From Zanthoxylum bungeanum (lineage: Eukaryota; Streptophyta; Magnoliopsida; Sapindales; Rutaceae): a stretch of DNA of 64,000 nt. The translations under genes and the position numbers were made by a program. Each line of letters starts with the position of its first letter. The stretch's first letter is position 1. The notes below the pieces were generated by a model that was given only the letters and a program-made list of their open reading frames with translations, was not told the DNA's origin and did not search any database. The stretch is from assembly GCA_019454045.1 (NCBI GenBank), contig SKCR01037650.1, forward strand, positions 1 to 64,000, written 5' to 3'. Positions 9,415 to 21,905 of this stretch are shown here, piece after piece.

Positions 9415-11370
9415 TTACTGGAAGTATTTTCTCAACATCTCGGCGTTCCATTGCTTTTTTAATCTTGTGCCGTCCAGCCGTTCTAGGATGTACACTCCTG
9501 GCTTCACTACTTTTACCACCTTGTAGGGCCCTTCCCATTTGGCGCCAGGGAGCCTTCCTCTGGCTTGCGAGTATTTAGGGTTACCTTTCTTAGCACCAGG
9601 TCGCCCGGGATGAAGGTGCGTGTCCGAATCCTTTTATTGTAGAAGCGGGCCATCCTTTGCTGGTAGATTGTTGTTTTTATGGCCGATCTCTCTCTCTTCT
9701 CTTCTATCAAGTCGAGGTGGTTTCTGATATGTCATTCATTCTGTTTACTCTCGTAGTGCTGAACCCTGTGGGAGGTCACCCCGATTTCTGCCGGGATGAC
9801 AGCTTCATATCCGTATGCTAAGGAGAACGGGGTTTCTCCCGTGGAATCCTTATAGGTTGTCCGGTGTGCCCATAGTACCTTTGGTAGTTCCTCGCCCCAT
9901 AGGCCTTTGCTGGATCCAAGCCGAGCTTTCAGGTTAGCCTTGATGGTTTTGTTTGTCGCTTCGACTTGTCCATTTGATTTGGGATGGGCTGGCGTGGCGA
10001 ACCTTAGGGCAATTTGGAGGTCCTCACAGAGTTTTCTGAAACCTTTGCTGTCAAACTGCTTCCCGTTGTAAGTGATAATGGCTCGGGGAATCCCGAATCG
10101 GCAAACGATATTTTTCCTCAAGAATTCAGTGGCTTTTTTCTCCATTATGGTGGATAATGGCTCTACCTCCACCCATTTGGTGAAATAGTCTAAGGCCACG
10201 ATGGCGTATTTTGCCTGCCCTTTCCCCTGTGGCATTGGCCCAATGATGTCTAGTCCCCACTGGGCGAACGGCCAGGGACTGAGCAGCGTAGTTAACTGTT
10301 CGGCTGGTTGGTGGTGGAGATTTGCGTTTTTCTGACATCCTTCGCACTTTCGGGCTACTTCTATGCCGTCCTGGTGCATGGTCGGCCAGTAGAAGCCTTG
10401 TCTTAGGGCTTTGAAAGCAATTGAGCGACCTCCGGCGTGGCTCCCGCAGATGCCCGTATGTATCTCCCTGAGCACATAATTTGCCTCTTCTTCTGCTAGG
10501 CATCTTAAGAGGGGGACTGAGTAACCCCTTCGATAAAGTACCCCGTTGATTAGGGAGAATTTAGTGCTCTTGTATCTTAACTTTCTGGCCTCCGTTTTAT
10601 CCTCTGGTGTTTCTCCTGTTTCCAGATATTCTCTGATGGGTTGCATCCATGATGTTTTGCTTTCTTTATCTAGAAATTCTACTTTAGATTCCCCCACGCT
10701 CCTTTCCCGGATGTAAATCAAAGGGATTATTCTTGGGTGCTCGGCTTTTGTTGAAGAGGCGAGTCGTGCCAGGGTGTCTGCCTCACAATTGTCTTCTCGG
10801 GAGATTTGTTCGAAGCGTACATCCCCCATCTTCCCTGTTAACTTTCGTACTTCGGTCAGATAGGCCATCATGCTAGGCTCTTTCGCTTGAAATGCTCCCT
10901 TTAGTTGCTGAATGGCTAACTGTGAGTCACTTCTTACTACCATATTTTGGATCCCCAGTACCGTGCATAGTCTCAAACCGCCCAGTATTGCTTCATATTC
11001 TGCTTCATTGTTGGTTGCTATGAAAGCGAATTTCAGGGCGAGTAGGATTTCTTCTCCTTTGTTGCTTTTTAGGATGATTCCCGCGCCATTGCCTTGTGTG
11101 TTGGCCGAACCGTCTACAGACATTTCCCATTTGTCCTCTTCGATAGCCAGGGTCTGGGGGTCGGTATATTCAGCGACAAAATCCACCAAGGCTTGTCCCT
11201 TCACTGCTGCTCTCAGGAGGTAGGTGATGTCGTGTTCACTTAGCTCTACCGACCACTTTACTAGTCTGCCGGAAACTTCTGGTCGCTGCAGAATTTGTTT
11301 TAGGGGGTGATCGGTGTATACCTTGATAGGATGGGCCTGGAAGTAAGGCCGCAATTCCGAGCTGCCGTAA
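9415..11370 (-). pseudogene. Gypsy-A RNase H and integrase (pol, C-terminal part)
   Basis: The main frame (11,354-9,732) begins just downstream of RT. It contains an RNase H (DGSANTQGNGAG near residue 80, then NNEAEYEAI and SDSQL) typical of the extra RNase H in Tat elements. An integrase follows, with a zinc-finger region (HAGGRSIAFKALRQGFYWP, CEGCQ) and a core containing WGLDIIGP and NGQVEATNK. The second catalytic Asp, normally in a DNG motif, is Tyr (TYNG), so the integrase should be inactive. A TGA stop at about 9,729 interrupts the frame, and a frameshift near 9,545 precedes the normal C-terminus, which ends about 9,415 with a recognisable LKKQWNAEMLRKYF. Confidence 0.85.
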
Positions 11371-12520
11371 TTAATGAAAGGGCGACCAGTTCGTGTACCG
11401 GATATCGGGTTTCAGCGTCTAGGAGGGCCTTGCTGATATAGTAGACAGGTTTCTGGATCTTGTCGGTCTCTTGTATTAATACTGAACTTACTGCTCGGTC
11501 CGAAACAGCCAGGTATATGTATAATGTTTCTCCCGGGAGTGGTTTTGCCAGGAGAGTGGGCTGCACCAGATACTGCTTTAACTGTTGGAAGGCTTCTTCG
11601 CACTCTGATGTCCAGTTGATATCCTTTTTTGCCTTTTGGATCACTTTGAAGAAAGGGTGGCATTTGTCAGTTGCTCGTGATATGAACCGATTGAGCGCAG
11701 CCACTCTACCAGTCAGACTTTGTACTTCTTTCACTATCTTGGGAGACTTTAGGGCCAGTATTTCCTGGATCTTCTGTGGGTTTGCTTCGATACCTCGGGC
11801 ACTCACCATGCAGCCTAAAAACTTTCCTGAGGCTACCCCGAAGGTACATTTTTCTGGATTGAGTTTCAGGTTGTGTCTTCTTAAAAGCTCGAAGGTCCTT
11901 TTTAGGTCGTCCATGTGGTTGCTTGGTTCTTTCGACATTGTTATCATGTCATCGACATAAACTAGCATTGTAATGCCGATGAGCGGTTTGAAAACCTTGT
12001 TTACCAACCTTTGAAAGGTTGCTCCAGCGTTTTTTAGCCCGAAGGGCATTACTTTATAGCAGTAAAGTCCCTGATCTGTGATGAAAGTTGTATTCTCTTC
12101 GTCTGCAGGGCACATTTTGACCTGGTTGTATCCGGAGAAAGCATCCATGAAGCTCAGTAATCCTTGACAGGCTGTGGTGTCTACTAGCTGGTCTATGTTC
12201 GGCAAAGGAAAGCTGTCATTTGGGCACGCCTTGTTTAGGTAGGTGAAATCGACACACATTCGCCACTTGCCATTGTTTTTTCTGACCAACACCACGTTTG
12301 ATACCCAATCCGGGTACCTTGCCTCCCTGATGAGACCTGCCTTTAGTAACTTCTCGACCTCGGCCGCTATTGCTTTACTCCTTTCTTGATTGAAGTTCCT
12401 TCTCTTTTGCCTGACCGGCTTGCGAGATGGATCTACTGCTAGGCGGTGATTGATGAATCTTGGATCGATCCCAGGCATGTCATTGTATCCCCAGGCAAAG
12501 ACGTCCGGGTATCCTTTCAG
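11300..12520 (-). pseudogene. Gypsy-A reverse transcriptase
   Basis: A 392-codon frame encodes a Ty3/gypsy RT. Motifs in order are EVEKLLKAGLIREARYPDW, FTYLNKACPNDSFPLP, FMDAFSGYNQ, VMPFGLKNAGATFQR and the catalytic YVDD. The connection domain follows (FLGCMVSARGIEANPQKI). It is reached from the protease frame by a frameshift near 12,520 and left by another near 11,365, where the text should read on into the RNase H frame. It was part of one gag-pol polyprotein acting in the virus-like particle. The catalytic residues look intact, but the gene is broken. Confidence 0.88.
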
Positions 12521-13536
12521 GTTCTAGCAGATCTTGTCGTAGAGATTTGCTCAGGCCTCCCCCTATCTTTATACCTTTTCCTGGCCCGTAAAGTTCTATT
12601 TCTTCTGTCTCCTCGACTGCAGCGAGTCGGGCATTTTTGTTTGGCCGGGGCCCAGGGCTTTGTTTTTTCTTCTTCACCCAGGCTTCTTTGTCGTTTTCGG
12701 GTATCTTCTTTGATGCAGAGAGTCTCTCGTGAGAGAGTTGCGAAGCAGCTGCGAGCTGTTTTCTGGCTTCCGCATACGATTCTGATCCCCTCCCGGGTGG
12801 GGAATTTCAGTTTTAGGTGGTAGCAGGACATCGCGGCCTTTGTTTTCATCATGAAAGGTCGCCCGATGATGGCTTGGTAACTGCTCATGCAGTTTACTAC
12901 AGTGAAGTCTGTCATGATTGTCCGGGTCCGGGGATATGTCCCGACAGTCATTGCCAACTGTATCATTCCTAGTGGGATGACGGCTGATCCTCCGAAACCG
13001 TATAGGGGAGTGCTATCGTTGGTCAGGGTTGCATATTCCACCCCTAGGTCGTCCAGTGCTTCTTTGGAAATTATGTCAACTGCGCTTCCGGGGTCCACTA
13101 GGATTCTGTCTACCTCCGACCCATTGATTACTGCCTTGATTATCAACGCATCGTCATGAGGGAAACTTACTCCTCGGGTATCCTCATCAGTAAACATTAT
13201 CGGCACTGACCGGTTTCCCTGGAGTCCTGTTACCTGCTCTGTTTCCAAGACGTCTAGTCCTCGAGTTCTGCTGTAATCTTTCCTTGACCGGTTAGAGTTT
13301 CCGGCCAGTGTTCTTCCTCCTGCGATGATATTGATCTGGCGGCCATGTGCTCTTTTTCTGGCCGTCATGACCTCGTGGTCAATGTATTTGTTCAGATACC
13401 CGTTTCGTGCTAGATCTTCCATTTGTTCTCGCAGATCTTTACATCCGTCTGTTGCATGTCCTCTGGAGTTGTGGTGTACGCAATAAGCCTTTTGGTTCCT
13501 TTTGTTTGGGGGAAACCTTCTTTGGTCGGGTTCTAC
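12517..13536 (-). pseudogene. Gypsy-A gag C-terminus and protease
   Basis: The frame is open from just after an in-frame TAA (13,537-13,539) to 12,517. It starts with a zinc-knuckle-like segment (CVHHNSRGHATDGC) and then the aspartic protease, with ILVDPGSAVDII as the active-site loop and IIGRPFM as the flap-side motif. A frameshift at about 12,680 separates it from a linker frame leading to RT. The same segment in the copy at 50.7 kb has a sense codon where this one has the TAA, so the stop is a local lesion. Confidence 0.8.
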
Positions 13537-14889
13537 TTAGAGGCCTTTCCCCTGGATCTCCATGACAATTTGTCCCAGTGGTTTCTTTAGGGGAATGTAA
13601 GCATCTTCACCGACCACATGGTTTACTTGGGTTGGCGCCCTTCTCTCTTGGTTGTCTCGGTGTAGTGGTTTGAACTCCTTGTGCTTCGGGGGGGTGGTTT
13701 TCTGGATTCTCTTTCTACACGGTGGGGGCACCTTCTCTTGTGGTTCTTTCTCTGATAGTGTTCCCTTTTCGGGATATTTTTTCCTCGTTCTCTAATAAAA
13801 CGAATTTTCGGGCCACCTCCAGGCGGGGGGTGGCGTAGTCCGGGGTGTCTTGGATCCTTAGGTGGGTCCATAGCCTCCCGACTTTCAAGGCTCCCTTCAA
13901 GCTTTCCAGGGCTTCGGGGGATTCATACCCTCCGACTTCGAGTACCATATTGTGGTATCTTTCAATAAATATTTTAAAGGTTTCGTCGTCTCCTTGTTTC
14001 ATAAGTCTTAGTTCTCCAATTGTCTTTCTGGGGACACAAGCCCCTTTGAAGTGTCGTATGAATGACTTTCTGAGTTGTGCGAAGCTGCTGATAATTCTTG
14101 GGGCTAGGCTTCTATACCATAGAATGGCCGGTCCGGTTAGAGTTAAGGGGAATACTTTGCAAATGGCATCCCTTGTTACCCCTTGTACTTCCATTAGTAG
14201 GACGAAGCCTTCGATGTGGGTTTTGGGATCGGTATGGCCTTTGTATGGCGCCATGGTTGGCATGCTGAATCTTTTTGGGAATTTCTCTGACCTTATTTCT
14301 TCTATGAGGGGGGACTCATCTTTGCCGTCCTGGGCATCCCCTCTGTCCGTATTGGGGCATACTCCCCATTTGGCCAGCTCCTCCCGTAACCAAGATTTCA
14401 TGCTGCTGTCTTTGGTTCCATGCCGCCTCCTGCGGTCTCCTTTCTTTCTGTTATCTTGGGAGTGGTGCTTCTCGGGGTCGGTATCTCCTCGTACCTCTTC
14501 GTCATATTCTTTCCCCCTTTGCCGGGTGTTGCGAGGGCCATCATAGGAGGGGTCTGGTGACGATTGGTCATCCTCTTCCTCCCACGTGTCCTCGGTCTGG
14601 GAATCTCTCTGCACCACCACAGATCTTACCCTGTAGGGACCCCTCCTCCGGGGTCTGTCGTCCTCACTTGTATCGGTAATTCTTTTTCCCTCTGCTGTTT
14701 CGTTCCTTCGTCAGCTAGTCCCGGCCTAGAATTTTCCGTTGTGCGCTCCTTCTACCTTTTCTAACCGGTCTACTATGGTTTTTAGCAGAATTTGGTTTTC
14801 CTCCCTTTCCTTCCTCAGGTCTCCTCGATTTTCTCCAGCCAATCCGCAGTCGAGCTCCCTGACGATTGGTGGTTTCCGCCTTCCGCCAT
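13537..14889 (-). pseudogene. Gypsy-A gag
   Basis: The start is ATG at 14,889 (MAEGGNHQ), chosen because it sits about 35 bases from the PBS and matches the start at 52,248 in the other copy. A small deletion breaks the frame after about 23 codons. The main frame (14,620-13,715) holds an acidic, arginine-rich linker and the retrotransposon gag core (GPAILWYRSLAP, LRKSFIRHFKGA, FIERYHNM). Further frameshifts lie near 13,870 and 13,730. Gag would form the particle shell; this copy cannot. Confidence 0.85.
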
Positions 14890-14920
14890 TGTCTTACTAC
14901 GCGAGTTGCTTTTGTTGAAT

Positions 14921-14938
14921 CCCCACAGACGGTGCCAA
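14921..14938 (-). promoter_or_regulatory. Gypsy-A primer binding site
   Basis: On the coding strand the bases beside the 5' LTR read TTGGCACCGTCTGTGGGG. The related copy has TTGGCGCCGTCTGTGGGG (complement at 52,282-52,299). TGGCGCCGT matches the 3' end expected for plant tRNA-Asp, but the rest does not match well, so the primer tRNA is uncertain. Confidence 0.65.
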
Positions 14939-14939
14939 C

Positions 14940-15734
14940 TGTTGACGGTGGATTTTGTCTTAGGGCAATACGGGAATATCACCTCCGAGGGAATCCTCCT
15001 TCAATAGTGAATTTGTTTGGTTATGGGGGACCAAAAACAAATTTAGCGAGAGACAGATAAACACACCAATCAACAAAGAGATTTAACGTGGTTCGGTGGA
15101 TTTGGATCCGACCTACGTCCACGGACAAAAACAGGATGATACTTTTTATTACTCCAATACGCTTCTCAGGTCTTTTGTGCTTACAAGTCAGAGCTTGATG
15201 ATTCTGATCCTTGATTTTTTTTATGCCCCTTACACATACTCTGCCCTCCTATTTATAATAGTACAGAAATCAGACTCCTATTTGCATAAGAAATCCTAGT
15301 TGAACTTAATCTTCTCCTCTTGTAAGGATTTCTAATCCAACGTTGCTTTCACTTTTCTTATTCCTTCTTGGATTCTAACTTCATTTCCTTGTGAGAGTAG
15401 GATAATTTGTTTATCTTATCTGCAAGAATAGGGTGTCATCATCTTGAGCATATCTCGCCTGTCTGGTCGGTTTTCATGCCGTCGGTCGTGATAGTCTTTT
15501 ATGCTGAGAATGCTGCTGTCGACCTGATAGTTCCCGGCTATCTGAACCCAAGTGATCGGTCGCCGGTCATAAAGTGCTCGGTCTATTTATGTTGTGGTCG
15601 GTTTGAAACCGTAAGGTGCTTGGACCCTAAGGTGGTCGGGTTGGCCTTTAATGATTTCTCCAAATGGTGGGAATTACCCTTCTGTCCTCGTCGTGCTGCT
15701 TTAAATATCTTAATGCCTGAAAACACCATCAACA
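14940..15734 (-). mobile_element. Gypsy-A 5' LTR
   Basis: This 795-bp LTR pairs with 4,575-5,371. On the coding strand, U3 carries GTCGGT/ACCGAC motifs upstream of a TATAAATAG box (complement 15,249-15,257). The target duplication AACTT follows at 15,735-15,739. Confidence 0.9.
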
Positions 15735-15739
15735 AACTT

Positions 15740-16061
15740 ATTAGCCTCCGTCACAGGTGCTTCACGATTCGAATTGGCCAATGTTCTCCCAGGATAACTT
15801 GGTTGCTTCTTGTCCAAAGAGCATTATTTGACAAGTATTCGAACTGGAAATAATGGCAGTAACTCTCTCTAAAACTTGAAAACTAAGTCACAACACTTCA
15901 TCTTCATTCTTTTTTACAAAGCCTTCTTTTATAAGGCATGGAGGGGTGTCAATACACCCTTTGGGGTGGGATACAACCCTCATCATGATTGTGTCTTTCC
16001 CTTGCACCCCTTAATGCCAAAAAGACAAAACGACCCCTAAATATTATAAGAATTTTCAACA
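15740..16061 (-). mobile_element. Copia-A 3' LTR, right piece
   Basis: These 322 bp complete the left LTR of Copia-A after the Gypsy-A insertion. They end in GAATTTTCAACA, as the intact LTR does at 22,399. Confidence 0.9.
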
Positions 16062-16076
16062 ATCCCCCACAATTCT
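16062..16076 (-). promoter_or_regulatory. Copia-A polypurine tract
   Basis: On the coding strand this reads GAATTGTGGGGGAT directly before the 3' LTR (TGTTGAAAATTC). It is a typical copia polypurine tract. The ~560 bp between it and the end of pol holds no coding sequence that I recognise. Confidence 0.8.
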
Positions 16077-16635
16077 TATAATATTCTAGACGACACTTGA
16101 GAGAGTTACCATGAATTAAAGCTGCATCGAAATAGGTAGCTTTCGCCTTGAACCTTTCCTAGTGAATGACAATCGGATTTACTTGGCAACCAGTGACCCA
16201 TAGTCTTGAACTGTTCTGCCGTTGGTGTAAACCAAGACAATTGCCAACACACAGCTTTATTTCGACCATTTTCCGTTCTACGGTTGTTTCATTTCGGCCC
16301 TGAATAACTTTCCTGGATTCATCAAGCACTTTAGGGTAACTCGCCTTAAAAGTTCCCATGGAAGCGGCCTCACTTCTTACTTGAAATAGGTGATCTACTA
16401 TGAATAGGTAATCTGTCTTTACCCTCATTAGGACTCATCTCCTAATATAGTGATCATTAAAAGCCTTAGCTTATCCTAACCAATGACAGACAGCACTCAG
16501 CGTCATTATCGGAATGGGAAAGAGTACAGAACTCTTCAGTGCTTGTTTTGAATTGCACAAAGTTTCTGTTGTCCCTTTTGAACCTAGATCTTGGGATCTC
16601 CAGTCAGCTAGGTTGGGTTTCCACAGTGACAATTC

Positions 16636-18600
16636 TTAATTTAGAGGCTTCAAGCCCATTCCCCTTGATGACTTCTCAACTTTCTCTCGAGGTAAACCTT
16701 TAGTTAGTGGATCCGCTAGGTTTTCCTTTGACTTCACATAATCGATCGTTATTATGCCACTAGAGAGCAGTTGACGTATGGTATTATGTCTCTGACGTAT
16801 GTGTCGAGACTTACCATTATACATTGTATTTTGGGCTCTCCCAATCGCCGATTGGCTATCACAATGTATGCTAATCGCTGGCACCGGTTTGGGCGAACTA
16901 GGAATATCCTCCAGGAAGTTTCTAAGCCATTCTGCTTCTTCCGCTGTTTTGTCTAACGCTATGAACTCTGATTCCATAGTAGACCAGGCAATACATGTTT
17001 GCCTCGAGGATTTCCATGACACGGCTGCATTACCAAGTGTGAAAACAAATCCACTCGTGGATTTGGAATCCACCGTATCAGATATCCGGTTAGCATTGCT
17101 GTATCCCTCTAGTACCGCAGGATATCTCTCGTAATGCAGCCCATATTTTGAAGTTTCTCTCAGACACCTCAAAACTCTTACTATGGCTTTCCAGTGGTTG
17201 TGTCCTGGATTGCTCGTATATCTGCTAAGCCGATTCACAGCTTGAGCGATATCAGGTCGTGTGCAATTCGTGAGATACATCAGACTTCCGATGATTCTTG
17301 AATACTCTAATTGCGATATGCTTGAACCAGTATTCTTTGATAAATGAAGAGTTAGGTCTACAGGGGTTCTAGCCACATTTAGATCCCCTTTGATATATTT
17401 ATCGAGTATCTTCTCAATATAATGAGTCTGTGATAATATATATCTGTCTGATGTCCTAGAAATCTTTATTCCTAGGATCACATCAGCTATCCCCATATCT
17501 TTCATATCAAATCTGCTGGATAACACGTTTTTGGTAGACTGAATCATTTCATGATTACTACCAATTATCAGCATATCGTCTACATAGAGACACACAATGA
17601 CATATCCTTTTTGAGTTGATTTGGTGTACACACACTTATCACACTCATTGGTTTTGAACCCATTTGACAACATTTCTTTGTCAAATTTCTCATGCCATTA
17701 TTTCGGTGCTTGTTTTAATCCGTACAAGGATTTTACAAGTTTGCACACCTTCTGTTCTTGTCCAGGAACACTAAACCCTTCTGGTTGTTACATGTAAATC
17801 TCTTCATCCAATTCACCATTCAAGAATGCCGTCTTTACATCCATTTGATGTATTTCAAGACCAAATATAGCTGCTATGGCTATGAGCATTCTTATCGATG
17901 TGATGCGAGTCACTGGTGAATAGGTGTCAAAGTAATCGAGGCCTTCCTTTTGTCGATAACCTTTTATGACAAGTCTTGCCTTATACTTATCTATTGATCC
18001 ATCCGTTTTCATCTTCCTTTTGAATATCCATTTGTAGCCCAGCGGCTTACAACCTGGCGGAAGATCAACCAACTCCCAAGTATGGTTCTGTAGGATTGAA
18101 TAAATCTCACTGTTAATAGCCTCTTTCCAAAGAGGTGCCTCCGGAGAAGCCATAGCTTCTTTATAGCTTTGAGGCTCATTTTCTAACAAGTATGTCAGAA
18201 AATCGGGACCATACGACTTAGACGTTCTAGCTCTTTTGCTACGTCTAGGCTCGATTGTCTCAGCATTTACATGTTGATCTGATTCTTGGTCAACTTGATC
18301 ACTGTCCTTGACAGTATCAACTGTTCTTTTGAGAGACTCTGTGCGCTGTCTTTCCTTACAAGGAAACATCTCTTCAAAAAATGTCGCATTCTTTGACTCA
18401 ATTATCATTTCCGGATTGATGTCAGGAATCTCCGACTTGTGTACCAAGAATCGATACGCACTACTGTTGCGAGCATATCCAATGAATATACAATCAACAG
18501 TTTTGGGTCCTATTCTAACCTTCTTAGGTTTAGGAACCATTACTTTGGCAAGACACCCCCCACTTTGAGGTATTTGTAGGAAGGTACGAAACCTTTCCAC
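16636..18600 (-). pseudogene. Copia-A reverse transcriptase and RNase H
   Basis: The frame 18,600-17,788 holds the end of the integrase and the start of RT (ARLVIKGYRQKEGLDYFDTY, QMDVKTAFLNGELDEEIYM). In-frame TAA stops follow at about 17,786 and 17,702, each replacing a conserved residue. The frame 17,673-16,636 carries the RT catalytic [10 protein letters not shown] and then RNase H ([35 protein letters not shown]), ending with TAA at 16,636. Together with the upstream frameshift these lesions make the element non-autonomous, although the domain order and catalytic motifs are normal for Ty1/copia. Confidence 0.88.
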
Positions 18601-20546
18601 AATTCATATGGTGTCTTGTCTAGTCTTCTGTGAGGAAGCTTGTTCAGAACGTAGTTCGCGGAAAGCAAGGCTTCCCCCCACAAGTTCTGGGGTAGACCCG
18701 AACTTGTCAACATGGCGTTCATCATTTCCTTCAACGTTCGGTTTTTGCGCTCCGCAATCCCGTTCTGTTGAGGAGAATAAGGAGTAGTGGTTTCGTGAAT
18801 AATTCCGTGCACAGAACAATATTCACCGAATGGTGAAACGTATTCACCGCCTCTATCACTCCTGATTCTTTTGATTTTCTTGCCAAGTTGGTTTTCAACT
18901 TCGTCCTTATAGTGTACGAAGCTCTCAATTGCTTCAGCTTTGCTTCTCAACAAGTACACATAATAGAATCTTGTGCTGTCATCGATAAAAGTGACAAAGT
19001 ACTTTTTATCGCTTCTTGTTTGCACAATATTCATGTCACATACATCAGTATGTACAAGTTCTAGCGGTTCAGAACTACGTTCTATAGAATGAAATGATGT
19101 TCTATGCATTTTTGCTTCAACACATGCTTCACACTTATGTTGGCTATCAATTGCAAATTTAGGTATAAGGTCCATGTTAATTAATTTACGCATGGTATCA
19201 TAATTAACATGTCCTAACCTCCCATGCCATACATTTTGTGACACAATAATATAAGCAGACGAACTAGCTTTATTAATAGCACGATTAACAGTCATTACAT
19301 TTAGCTTGAAAAGGCCCTCAGTTAGGTATCCTTTTCCTACATACATATCATTCTTAGTCAATACAAACTTGTCAGAAACAAATACAAGCTTAAAACCAAC
19401 CTTACTAAGAAGAGAGCCCGAGACCAAGTTCTTCCGAATATATGGAACGTGCAGTACATTCTTCAATGTTAGCTCCTTTCTGGATGTCATCTTCAGAACC
19501 ACTGTGCCTTGTCCAACCACCTGAGAGGTAAACGAGTTTCCCATTGTCAGATGATCGCCGCCATCGACCTTCTGGTACATGGAAAACATCTTACTGTCTG
19601 CACAGATATGACGAGTAGCCCCAGTGTCTACCCACCATTCTCTCGGATTCCCAACTATGTTGGCTTCGGTTACCACTGCTGATAGTTCCATCTCTGAGAT
19701 ATCATCAGTCAGCTGCTCACCTTCAGTAACATGGGCCTCATTTTTCTTTTTCTTGCCCTTATCCTGAGACTTTTTGTTCCTGCAGTCCTTTGACATATGA
19801 CCGCTCTTTCCACAGTTGTAGCATTTTCCCTTGAACTTCTTGTTCCCATAGTCAGCTCCACTGTTCTTTCTCTTTTTGCTACCCTTTACACCTTCAATGA
19901 TGTTGGCCTTAGACTCCAGAGTCTTGTAGCTGGCCTTCTCGGACATCCTGTTGTCCTCCTCGATTCTCAAACGAACACTGAGGTCTTCAAGGCTCATCTG
20001 CTTCTTTTTATGTTTCAGATAGCTCCTGAAGTCCTTCCATGATGGAGGCAACTTTTCAATTATGGCGGCAACTTGAAACATCTCACAGAGTTTCATTCCC
20101 TCATCTAGTATTTCATGAATGATCAATTGTAGCTCACCCAACTGAGACATCACCGTCCTTGAATCTACCATCTTGTAGTCCAGGAACCTACCCACGAAAA
20201 ATTTCTTTTGTCCGACATCCTCGGTTTTATACTTCTTCTCGAGAGATTCCCAAAGAATCTTCGCAGAAGTCATGCCTTGGTACACATTGTACAGGGTATT
20301 GTCAAGACCACCCAAAAGGTAGTTCTTGCATAGGAAGTCTCCAGACATCCAAGTCTGTTCTCGCTCTCCCTTGGCCATTTCTGATTCACCCTCCACAGGA
20401 CTCGGAGGATCTTTGAGGAATTTAGCCAACTGGAGAGTTGTCAGGTAGAACAGCATTTTGCTCTGCCACTGTTTGAAATTTGCTCCATCAAATTTCTCCG
20501 GCTTTTCTCCATGAGAGACCGGTACGGTGATGTTTCTGCTAGCCAT
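18540..20546 (-). pseudogene. Copia-A gag, protease and integrase
   Basis: A 668-codon frame starts at MASRNITVPVSHGEKPEKF. Gag with a UBN2-like region is followed by a zinc knuckle CYNCGKSGHMSKDC (about residues 242-255). The protease motif VDTGATRHIC lies at about 315. The integrase zinc region (WHGRLGHVNYDTMRKL, CEACVEAK) is at about 445-490, and its core (TDVCDMN, RSDRGGEY, QQNGIAERKN) at about 510-620. The frame should continue into RT. A one-base loss near 18,555, in what should read KVWGCLAKV, shifts it to a premature stop. The length and gag-protease-integrase order fit Ty1/copia. Confidence 0.9.
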
Positions 20547-21905
20547 TTGTAACTGGAAAAATCAACAAGGGTCAATTAGTCTACGAAAGACAAATTGCAT
20601 AACGATCAACAGATGATCTTGTTCAAAGTGATATTCTGTCAAATTCAGAATTACACTACTTTAATTTTACAAATAATATTCGATATGTGCAGGTATAATT
20701 CAATCAAGCTCGGATGAAATTACTTGTGTAAAATTTACACTTTTAATTTTCAACCAAGTATGCAACACACAATTAAATTTCAACTTTATCACTATGTGTA
20801 TACTTGTGATAATTGAACATCTAAATATTAACTTAAACCTATACTACCAAGTTTGTATTAAAATAATATATGATTTTACTAAGTTAACATTTATTATATG
20901 ATAATATAAATTAATGTGAGTCTATGTTGTTTTTGAATACTAATATCAACTTTATCACTTATAATTTATTGTTTTTATTAAGTGATAATTGAAAATACTT
21001 TAATTAACTTAAATCTATAATAACCAAGTTTATAAATTCATTATATGATTTTCCTAAGTTAATTAAATTCAATAAATTAACTTTAATTAAATTACAATTC
21101 ATAATTTATTATATGCTTTGCTCAATAAACAAACTAAATCAAATAGAACCACAAATTAATTACCTAATTCAAGTCACAGAACATCAATTTTGAAATGTTT
21201 CTCAGGCAATCTACTTTTCCAATTAACAAGTTATACAGCTTTTGCATATTAAAAGCCAACGTGATGCAATCATCAATGAATAACGTGATGCAATCTACTT
21301 ATTTCTAGTTTGCAATTAGAAACTTTTGATAACTTGTGGCAATTGCTTAATTTAGGTCTATTTTATTATTTTTGAACCTAAACCTTTCAGGATTACAAAA
21401 TAATTATTTGACTTTTCCTAAATTAATTATCAATGAATAATCCTAATATTAATATGTTATGCACACCATTATATTAATTAAACTATGAACCAACATAACT
21501 TTTCAGGTTTCTAAACATCTTCCGAATGAAATCGAAACACGATGTCAACAGAGCCACGATCAAAATCAATTTGTTCGTGCCTTTGATAAGCAACAAATAT
21601 TAATCACCAAAGGGCTGATTTGTGCTTGTGCGTGATTGTGGCCAAATTACATGAACAATCAAATTGAATGAAACACAAGCGCATGAATGGGCCCTCTACG
21701 TGTTGTCTATAACAATTATTATTATTACTTTTTCTTTTAACAGATTATGCATGCATCATATCAATGGAATTTCAAATTGAAATCATATGCCAATACACAG
21801 ACTATTATATGTGCATTTTCCAGAAACAATTTTTCCAATAATATCAAGTATATGTGAATGATGCATATATTAAATTATACAACACAAATAATAAGTTCTT
21901 AAGAT
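20547..21905 (-). mobile_element. Copia-A untranslated leader
   Basis: This ~1.36-kb AT-rich leader lies between the 5' LTR and gag, with repeated motifs such as 'aactttatcact'. No tRNA-Met type primer site (TGGTATCAGAGC) is visible next to the LTR; the coding strand there reads ATCTTAAGAACTTATT. The primer is unidentified. I see no gene in it. Confidence 0.6.

Larger units (their letters stand above)
4575..15734 (-). mobile_element. Gypsy-A: full-length Tat-like Ty3/gypsy element
   Basis: This is an 11.16-kb LTR retrotransposon with LTRs of 797 and 795 bp and the target duplication AACTT (4,570-4,574 and 15,735-15,739). Minus-strand order from the right is 5' LTR, PBS, gag, protease, RT, a plant Tat-type RNase H, integrase, a long 3' region, PPT and 3' LTR. 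The 3' region carries tandem repeats and an extra gene on the opposite strand. The RNase H carrying DGSAN, its place between RT and integrase, and the antisense ORF all point to the Tat/Ogre/Retand group. By eye the LTRs differ at about seven bases and two indels, so it is younger than the copia it sits in. Several stops and frameshifts make it non-autonomous. Confidence 0.92.

Noticed and set aside
9123..9462. Plus-strand frames between the 3' repeats and pol of Gypsy-A
   Set aside because: They overlap the complement of the pol C-terminus and the unique 3' spacer, with no motif and no counterpart elsewhere.
13845..14546. 233-codon plus-strand frame opposite gag (also 51,210-51,892)
   Set aside because: It is the complement of the gag coding region, which has clear gag motifs. 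The antisense frame shows no domain, unlike the aORF.
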